Assembly (NCBI RefSeq): GCF_022848905.1
Contig: NZ_JAFIRA010000007.1
Coordinates: forward strand, 49,723-113,722
Length of the DNA stretch: 64,000 nucleotides
DNA from: Thermostichus vulcanus str. 'Rupite'
GTDB taxonomy: Bacteria > Cyanobacteriota > Cyanobacteriia > Thermostichales > Thermostichaceae
Direction: 5' to 3'
Below are positions 59,009 to 64,000 of this stretch, piece by piece (the first letter of the stretch is position 1; each line of letters starts with the position of its first letter). Below the pieces are notes generated by a model that was given only the letters and a program-made list of their open reading frames with translations, did no database searches and had not been told where the DNA came from. Both the position numbers and the translations under genes were made by a program.

Positions 59009-59047
59009 AAGGGAGAATCCCCCGGTTTCTAACCGGGGGAGTGTCAA
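58976..59047 (+). ncRNA. Possible omega RNA (guide scaffold) at the tnpB 3' end
   Basis: A hairpin CACAGCTTCAAGCTGTG (58983-58999) overlaps the last tnpB codons, followed 19 bases later by the right-end hairpin (59019-59039). In characterised IS605 elements the guide RNA covers exactly this part. The extent given is approximate and the RNA itself is inferred. Confidence 0.4.
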
Positions 59048-59161
59048 AGTAACTCGCAGGCAACCCCTGTTAAAGTTGGCTGCTCGGCTGCCGACTTCGT
59101 TGAACTGCGGCCATCGATAGGGATCCCTCACTGGTTACCATCAGAAGACCCTTCTTGAGAT

Positions 59162-59184
59162 CTGCGCAATAGCGCAGCCTTTTC
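59162..59184 (+). terminator. Weak hairpin terminator before ndhD
   Basis: CTGCGC-AATA-GCGCAG (59162-59177) is a perfect 6-base stem with a 4-base loop followed by CCTTTTCC. The T-run is short, so terminator function is only possible. Confidence 0.35.
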
Positions 59185-59220
59185 CGTAAACATCGCTTTC
59201 CATTTGTTTACAGAGCTTCA

Positions 59221-59226
59221 TATAAT
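59221..59226 (+). promoter_or_regulatory. -10 element upstream of ndhD
   Basis: A perfect TATAAT lies 34 bases before the ndhD ATG. No good -35 hexamer stands 16-18 bases upstream of it. Confidence 0.4.
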
Positions 59227-59259
59227 CAGGATACTGAGCATAAGTATTTATTCCTGGTC

Positions 59260-60852
59260 ATGAGCAATCCCCTTGAGTTTCCCTGGCTGACAACGCTGGT
59301 GCTCCTGCCGCTGCTGGCAGCCTTCGGGATCCCGTTGATCCCCCAGAGCCGTTGGGTTCGTTGGTACGCCCTCGCTGTGGGGGTTTTGGATTTGGGCCTG
59401 ATGATCTATGCCTTTGGGCGCCACTACGACCTACAGAACTTCTCGCTGCAGTTGGCGGAGCGATTCGCCTGGGTTCCTCAAATTGGCTTTGACTGGTCAC
59501 TGGCGGTAGATGGGCTTTCTTTGCCTTTGGTGCTGCTGTCGGGGTTGATCACCACCCTCTCGGTTGTGGCGGCCTGGAATGTGACCAATAAGCCGCGCCT
59601 GTTTTTCTTCCTGTTGCTGTTGATGTATAGCGCACAGGTGGGGGTGTTTCTGGCGCAGGACATGCTCCTCTTCTTCTTGATGTGGGAGATCGAGCTGGTG
59701 CCGGTGTATTTGCTGATCTCCATTTGGGGCGGGCCGAAGCGGCAATATGCGGCGACTAAGTTCATTCTCTACACGGCAGCTGCCTCCATCTTTATTTTGG
59801 TGGGATCCCTGGCGATGGCCTTCTACGGGGAGGGCTTCAGCTTTGATATGGCCGAGCTGAGTACCAAGTCTTATCCCATTGCCCTGGAATTGTTTGTCTA
59901 CACCGGTTTACTGATTGCCTTCGGGGTAAAGTTGCCGATTTTCCCGATGCACACCTGGCTACCGGATGCCCACAGTGAAGCTTCTGCCCCCATTTCCATG
60001 ATTCTGGCTGGGGTCCTGCTAAAGATGGGGGGCTATGGCCTGATCCGCATGAATGTCGGGATGCTATCAGAAGCCCATGTGTACTTTGCACCGGTTTTGG
60101 CCGTATTGGGTGTGGTGAACATCATCTACGGGGCGCTGGCGGCCTTTGGTCAGAGCCATCTGAAGCGGCGCTTGGCCTATTCTTCCATTGCCCACATGGG
60201 TTTTGTGTTGATCGGCATCTCTGCTTTCACGGAGCTGGGCATCAACGGTGCACTGTTACAGATGATCTCCCACGGATTGATCGCGGCGGCTCTGTTCTTC
60301 TTGACAGGGATTACCTACGAGCGTACCCACACCCTCTCCCTCGACAAATTGGGGGGCTTGGCTAAGCAAATGCCGAAGACCTTCGCCCTGTTCACTGCGG
60401 GATCCCTGGCTTCCTTGGCCCTACCCGGGATGAGTGGATTTGTCGGCGAGCTGACGGTGTTCTTGGGCCTGACCACTAGCGATGCCTATACGCCTGCCTT
60501 CAAAGCTGGGATTGCCCTGTTGGCGGCGGTCGGGATCATTCTCACCCCGATTTATTTGCTCTCCATGCTGCGGCAAGTCTTCTATGGTGCTCAGGATCCG
60601 GGGTTGGTGGTCGAGAGCTACCTCGGGGATGTGCGCCCGCGGGAGATGGCGGTTGCCCTCTGTTTGCTCTTGCCGATCATCGGCATTGGCCTCTATCCGC
60701 GTCTGGCTACCCAAACCTACGATGTTACGGCGGTGGCAGTGGCTTCACAGGTGCGCAGTGTCTTGCCAACCGAAATTGTGCAGCAACCTTTCTTTCCCTT
60801 CCCGGTTCAACCGGCTCAGGTGGCGGTTTTGTCGATGGATATGGAAAAGTAA
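59260..60852 (+). CDS. ndhD: NAD(P)H-quinone oxidoreductase subunit 4 (NdhD)
   Basis: A 530-residue antiporter-like membrane subunit of NDH-1, which runs cyclic electron flow and respiration in thylakoids. About 14 hydrophobic segments. Typical landmarks are [39 protein letters not shown] (conserved Glu), [20 protein letters not shown] (proton-path Lys and conserved HTWLPDAH) and [20 protein letters not shown]. The sequence looks most like the respiratory NdhD1/D2 type rather than the CO2-uptake NdhD3/D4 type, but no ndhF neighbour is present to help. ATG start, downstream of the tnpB element. Confidence 0.95.
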   Translation: MSNPLEFPWLTTLVLLPLLAAFGIPLIPQSRWVRWYALAVGVLDLGLMIYAFGRHYDLQNFSLQLAERFAWVPQIGFDWSLAVDGLSLPLVLLSGLITTLSVVAAWNVTNKPRLFFFLLLLMYSAQVGVFLAQDMLLFFLMWEIELVPVYLLISIWGGPKRQYAATKFILYTAAASIFILVGSLAMAFYGEGFSFDMAELSTKSYPIALELFVYTGLLIAFGVKLPIFPMHTWLPDAHSEASAPISMILAGVLLKMGGYGLIRMNVGMLSEAHVYFAPVLAVLGVVNIIYGALAAFGQSHLKRRLAYSSIAHMGFVLIGISAFTELGINGALLQMISHGLIAAALFFLTGITYERTHTLSLDKLGGLAKQMPKTFALFTAGSLASLALPGMSGFVGELTVFLGLTTSDAYTPAFKAGIALLAAVGIILTPIYLLSMLRQVFYGAQDPGLVVESYLGDVRPREMAVALCLLLPIIGIGLYPRLATQTYDVTAVAVASQVRSVLPTEIVQQPFFPFPVQPAQVAVLSMDMEK

Positions 60853-60957
60853 GGGATCCCTTGCTTGTTTCTGAGGCCCTGTTTTCTTTAACTGGGAAGG
60901 CTGTTGTTTGGGGCATCCTCCAGTATTCTGGCAAAGGATGAGATCAGCACCAGCAGG

Positions 60958-61884
60958 ATGGGCATACAGGGCACCCGTATTGCCGTAGAACCCGCTGGGA
61001 TCCGCCCCTGGATCCGAGAGGCTGTTTTGGCCGGCGGCGGGCAGATCGTCTCTGTGGCAGAAGCCGAGGCTTTGGTTTGGGCGGATGCTTTTGATGTCTC
61101 GAACCTGAAGCGCTGTTTGGCGGCAGGCCCTGGGATCCGTTGGATCCAGTTGCCGTGGGCAGGGGTTGAACCTTTTGCTCAAGCGGGGGTTTTGGATCCA
61201 GCCTATGTGTGGACCTGTGGCAAGGGGGTATATGCCAAGCCGGTGGCTGAACATGCGCTGGCCTTATTGTTGGCAGGCTTGCGAGATTTCAAAATCCGGG
61301 CTTTGGCCCAAAGTTGGCATCGCGGATCGGGAGTGAGCCTGTTTGGGCGACGAGTGGTGATTTTCGGTGCCGGGGGGATTACCCAAGAGTTGATTCGCCT
61401 GTTGCAGCCGTTTCAGGGTGAAATTGAGGTGGTACGGCGCCGGGCTGATCCGGTGGTGGGGGCAACGCGGGTGGTGACGCTGCCAGAGCGCCAAACGGTC
61501 TTGGCCGCTGCAGATGCGGTGATCTTGGCTCTGGCCCTGACCCCAGAAACCCAAGGAATCATTGCCCGACCGGAACTGGAGGTGATGGGATCCCAGTGCT
61601 GGCTGGTGAATGTGGCGCGGGGTAAACACATCGTGACTGAAGATCTGGTTCAAGCGCTCCAGCAGGGAAAGATCCGAGGGGCTGGCTTGGATGTGACGGA
61701 TCCCGAACCTCTACCGGATGGGCACCCGCTGTGGAGCTTGCCCAATTGCTTGATCACCCCCCACACCGCCAACACGGAAGCCATGGCTATCCCGATGCTT
61801 TCGGAGCGGGTGCGGGAAAATGTACGTCGCTTTGCCTTGGGGGAACCCTTGATTGGGCAGGTGGATCCCCTATTGGGCTACTAG
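60958..61884 (+). CDS. D-isomer-specific 2-hydroxyacid dehydrogenase family protein
   Basis: A 308-residue NAD(P)-dependent oxidoreductase. The Rossmann motif is VVIFGAGGITQELIRLLQPF. The catalytic Arg is in VNVARGKHIVTEDLVQAL, the Glu in GLDVTDPEPLPDGHPLW and the His in LITPHTANTEAM, all in family order. The substrate is unknown; members reduce glyoxylate, hydroxypyruvate or other 2-oxoacids. The ATG at 60958 is preferred over the 5' extension to 60904. It converges with moaA: the two stop codons are separated by one base. Confidence 0.9.
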   Translation: MGIQGTRIAVEPAGIRPWIREAVLAGGGQIVSVAEAEALVWADAFDVSNLKRCLAAGPGIRWIQLPWAGVEPFAQAGVLDPAYVWTCGKGVYAKPVAEHALALLLAGLRDFKIRALAQSWHRGSGVSLFGRRVVIFGAGGITQELIRLLQPFQGEIEVVRRRADPVVGATRVVTLPERQTVLAAADAVILALALTPETQGIIARPELEVMGSQCWLVNVARGKHIVTEDLVQALQQGKIRGAGLDVTDPEPLPDGHPLWSLPNCLITPHTANTEAMAIPMLSERVRENVRRFALGEPLIGQVDPLLGY

Positions 61885-61885
61885 G

Positions 61886-62863
61886 CTAGCCCCCAATTTG
61901 AGACATGGTGCGGCGGTAGGCTCCCTGAATCCCTTTGTCCCGTCCTTTGAAGTGAATGTCTGGCTTAATGGCCAGCAAATCCTGCACCTGTTGCCGGAGA
62001 TGCTCAATAGGGATCCCCGCTCGCAGCGGATCCCGAAGGTTAATCTGGCCGGATTCATTCAATAAACAAGGTCGTAACCAACCCTCACTGGACAGGCGCA
62101 TCCGGTTACAGCGATCACAAAAGCACTCCGACATCTGGCTGATAAACCCCAACGTGCCTTGTGCCCCCGGGATTCGAAAAACATCCGCTGGCCCATTGCC
62201 GGCTACAAACCCAGGTTCTAAGCCGAAGCGAGCACGAATCCGTTGCCGCAAAGTTTCTGAGTCCACCCAACCGATCTGGTCAAACAAAGGACCGTTGCCA
62301 ATGGGCATAAACTCAATGAAACGCACATGCCAACGCCGCTCCAGGGTAAGGGCGGCCAGCTCTTCCACTTCTCCTTCATTGACCCCAGGAATCACCACCA
62401 CATTCAGCTTCAAGGGATCAAACCCCACTTGGTAAGCGGCCTGGATCCCGGCCCAAACCTGTTGCCAGCGATCCCGCCCCGTGATTTGCTTGAAGGTGTC
62501 GGCATCGAGGGAATCCAGACTGATGTTGATGCGGCGCAAACCAGCGTCGTACAGGGGTTGGGCTTTCTGGGCTAGGTTAAAGCCGTTGGTGGTCAGGGCC
62601 ACATCCTCGACCCCAGGCAAACGACACAGGGTATGGATCAGTTGTTCTAAGCCTGGTCGCAGCAGCGGTTCTCCACCGGTGAGGCGAAAGCGATTAATGC
62701 CGAGGGGCAAGAAGACCTCTTCAATGAGAGTGAGCAGCTCTGGATCGGTGAGGCGCTCTGAGGTTTGCAGCCAGGCCAACTCTGCTTCGCTGGGCATACA
62801 GTACTGGCAGCGGAAATTGCAACGGTCGATCAGGCTGATGCGCAGGTAGTTGACAACAGGCAT
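61886..62863 (-). CDS. moaA: GTP 3',8-cyclase MoaA (molybdenum cofactor synthesis)
   Basis: Radical SAM enzyme that converts GTP to 3',8-cyclo-GTP, the first step to molybdopterin. 325 residues. The SAM [4Fe-4S] motif is [11 protein letters not shown] (CxxxCxxC) near residues 14-24. The second cluster motif is [20 protein letters not shown] (CxxC...C). It also has [17 protein letters not shown] and ends in the functional C-terminal Gly-Gly (QIGG). No other moa/moe genes are near. ATG start. A cluster of AAGATC repeats lies about 100 bases upstream. Confidence 0.97.
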   Translation of the reverse strand: MPVVNYLRISLIDRCNFRCQYCMPSEAELAWLQTSERLTDPELLTLIEEVFLPLGINRFRLTGGEPLLRPGLEQLIHTLCRLPGVEDVALTTNGFNLAQKAQPLYDAGLRRINISLDSLDADTFKQITGRDRWQQVWAGIQAAYQVGFDPLKLNVVVIPGVNEGEVEELAALTLERRWHVRFIEFMPIGNGPLFDQIGWVDSETLRQRIRARFGLEPGFVAGNGPADVFRIPGAQGTLGFISQMSECFCDRCNRMRLSSEGWLRPCLLNESGQINLRDPLRAGIPIEHLRQQVQDLLAIKPDIHFKGRDKGIQGAYRRTMSQIGG

Positions 62864-62964
62864 AGATAAGTTGGCCTAAAGAGAGGGATCCCTATGAGAA
62901 CCCCTCGGTTGTCTACGGGTTATCCAACAGAGGATCAGAGGAATGCCCATTCGTGCTTGTAATG

Positions 62965-63020
62965 AAGATCTCAAAAATTAAGATCTAATTAAGATCTTAA
63001 TAAGATCTGAAACTAAGATC
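62965..63020. repeat. Five AAGATC iterons upstream of moaA
   Basis: AAGATC occurs at 62965, 62980, 62991, 63002 and 63015 in an A/T-rich stretch. Three neighbouring copies are spaced exactly 11 bases, about one helical turn. The stretch lies between moaA and the right end of the tnpB copy. Confidence 0.7.
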
Positions 63021-63051
63021 CCATTGTAGGTTCAACTTCCAGAGACGTTGG

Positions 63052-64000
63052 GGTGACAACTCCCACCGCTAAGCTGCGCTGTAGCGGGGGCTTCTCAGAT
63101 TCACAAATGAGAGTTGCTGCTTCACAGGACTCGTACCCAAGTATCCTCCACAGCCAGCAAACGCCTGTCCCAGCGTCCGTTCTGCCCGATGCAAAAGGTT
63201 CCGTGCTGCATTCCAGTCCCGGTCTATTTCTAGCCCACAATGAGGGCAGCGGTGTACCCGCTCTGTCAGCGTCTTCTGCACTTGTTCACCACATCCCGAA
63301 CATGCCTGGCTGGTACCGTTGGGATTCTCTGCCATCACTATCTTGCCGCGTTTGACCGCCACTGCTTCGAGGATACGCAGAAATGTACCCCACGCCACAT
63401 CCAGAATCGACTGAGCTAGTCGGGTTCTAGCCAGTCCTTTGATGTTCAGGTTCTCAAACACAATCAGGTCATAGGCACTGCAAAGCCAATGGGCCACCTG
63501 ATAGTGAAACTCTTTGCGTTGTCTGGCCACGTGCAAATGCAGTCGAGCCACCTTGTTGGCCTGCCTTTGATAGTTACGCGAGCCCTGTTGCTTTCGTGCC
63601 AGTTTACGCTGTTGACGAGCAAGCATTTTCTGGGCTTGCCGATAAAACTGTGGTACCTCAATCGCCTCTCCATCTGAGGTGACCAGAAACTTGTCTAGTC
63701 CTACGTCTATGCCTACTGCATTGCTGATTTTATCCACCGGCAACGGTTCAGGAACCGTCCCGTCTTCTAGGGAAAAGCTGACATACCACCCATCCGCTTT
63801 GCGGAGAATCGTTGCCTGTTTAATCACAAACCCGTCCGGGATGGGACGATGCAAAATAACCTCAACTTTTCCAATTTTGGACAGCTTCAAAATATTGCCC
63901 GAAAGGTGTGCTCCGGCTTTCGGACCGTTAACCCGTGGAAAGGTGAACGAGCAAATGTCACCCCGTTTCTTAAATCGAGGTCTACCACCACGCTTGCCTG
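63052..64000 (-). mobile_element. tnpB-carrying IS200/IS605-type element, right end and most of its gene
   Basis: The right end is fixed by comparison with the remnant near 15.4 kb: the two share sequence through GTTGTCACC (here 63052-63060 on the minus strand) and then diverge. Just inside lies a hairpin with arms CCGCTA and TAGCGG around the tnpB stop. The left end is outside the window, so whether a tnpA is present cannot be seen. Confidence 0.75.
63069..64000 (-). CDS. TnpB family RNA-guided endonuclease-like protein, 5' end beyond the window
   Basis: About 310 codons are visible. The open frame continues without a stop to the right edge (RPRFKKRGDICSFTFPRVNG is readable before the first in-frame start candidates), so the true start is outside. 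RuvC residues are intact: Asp in AVGIDVGLDKFLVTSDGE, Glu in DLIVFENLNIKGLARTR and Asp in CGLEIDRDWNAARNLL. The zinc ribbon is complete (CSGCGEQ, CPHCG). The protein belongs to a different TnpB subgroup from the one at 57.8 kb and is the parent family of the remnant at 15.1-15.4 kb. It ends FVNLRSPRYSAA. Confidence 0.9.
   Translation of the reverse strand, partial: GKRGGRPRFKKRGDICSFTFPRVNGPKAGAHLSGNILKLSKIGKVEVILHRPIPDGFVIKQATILRKADGWYVSFSLEDGTVPEPLPVDKISNAVGIDVGLDKFLVTSDGEAIEVPQFYRQAQKMLARQQRKLARKQQGSRNYQRQANKVARLHLHVARQRKEFHYQVAHWLCSAYDLIVFENLNIKGLARTRLAQSILDVAWGTFLRILEAVAVKRGKIVMAENPNGTSQACSGCGEQVQKTLTERVHRCPHCGLEIDRDWNAARNLLHRAERTLGQAFAGCGGYLGTSPVKQQLSFVNLRSPRYSAA

Larger units (their letters stand above)
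57741..59047 (+). mobile_element. IS200/IS605-type element carrying only tnpB (IS1341-like)
   Basis: The unit holds one gene, tnpB, and no Y1 transposase tnpA. Nearly identical 21-base hairpins lie at both ends: CCCCCGGTTT-CCAACCGGGGG at 57757-57777 and the same with CT for CC at 59019-59039. Such subterminal hairpins are the recognition structures of this family. The left boundary is placed after TTAC (57737-57740) and the right at TCAA (59044-59047) by analogy with IS608-type cleavage sites; these ends are inferred. Mobilisation would need TnpA from elsewhere. Confidence 0.6.

Overview
The window is chromosomal DNA from a cyanobacterium. The markers are psbQ (photosystem II extrinsic protein), thf1/psb29, a Ycf66-family gene, ndhD of the photosynthetic NDH-1 complex, a CruP-type flavoprotein of the lycopene cyclase family, a short HmpF-like protein, PEP carboxylase and an RRM-type RNA-binding protein. 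The octamer GGGATCCC recurs throughout, inside and outside genes, far above chance. As I recall, this word takes the place of HIP1 (GCGATCGC) in the deep-branching hot-spring Synechococcus/Thermostichus lineage (Yellowstone JA-type strains), so I favour that group. The assignment is inference.

Layout. 1-11.8 kb: aroH, an HmpF-like gene, ycf66, ppc, a three-gene metalloprotein cluster (amidohydrolase, diiron ferritin-like protein, BFD-like [2Fe-2S] protein), a SpoIID/LytB protein, an MFS exporter, yidD and two conserved hypotheticals. 11.9-24.5 kb: a nitrate/sulfonate-type ABC transporter (double permease plus ATPase with AAA-associated domain), a tnpB remnant, cruP-like, a four-carbon acid sugar kinase, phoU, an RNase R-type exonuclease and clpB. 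24.8-30.3 kb: pentapeptide-repeat protein, Rpn-family nuclease with a 12-bp tandem repeat, coaD, cutA, thf1, proB and ispE. 30.5-38.9 kb, an accessory stretch: a membrane protein, an FHA-flavoprotein fusion, an FHA/zinc-knuckle protein, a damaged locus where an unknown gene runs out of frame into a headless JmjC gene, two parts of an amino-acid ABC importer, an Rpn fragment and a lipoprotein. 39-49.4 kb: ackA, trmFO, arsA-HSP20, psbQ, a subtilisin-like lipoprotein coupled to a 73-codon gene, exbB/exbD, argF and a class I amidotransferase. 49.7-64 kb: a CobN that ends at residue 738, rbp, valS, cdsA, pdhA, a complete tnpB element bounded by matching hairpins, ndhD, a 2-hydroxyacid dehydrogenase, moaA, and a second tnpB running off the right edge.

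Most genes are housekeeping: carbon and acetyl-CoA metabolism (ppc, pdhA, ackA), amino acids (aroH, proB, argF), cofactors (coaD, moaA, cobN), isoprenoids/carotenoids (ispE, cruP-like), RNA (trmFO, valS, RNase R, rbp), envelope (cdsA, yidD, spoIID) and photosynthesis. No tRNA, rRNA, CRISPR array or prophage was recognised. The least ordinary items are the FHA-flavoprotein pair, the amidohydrolase/diiron/BFD cluster, the coupled protease pair, the damaged JmjC locus, the shortened CobN and the two tnpB families. The sequence does not prove any wholly new multi-gene system; the FHA pair and the metalloprotein cluster are the best leads.
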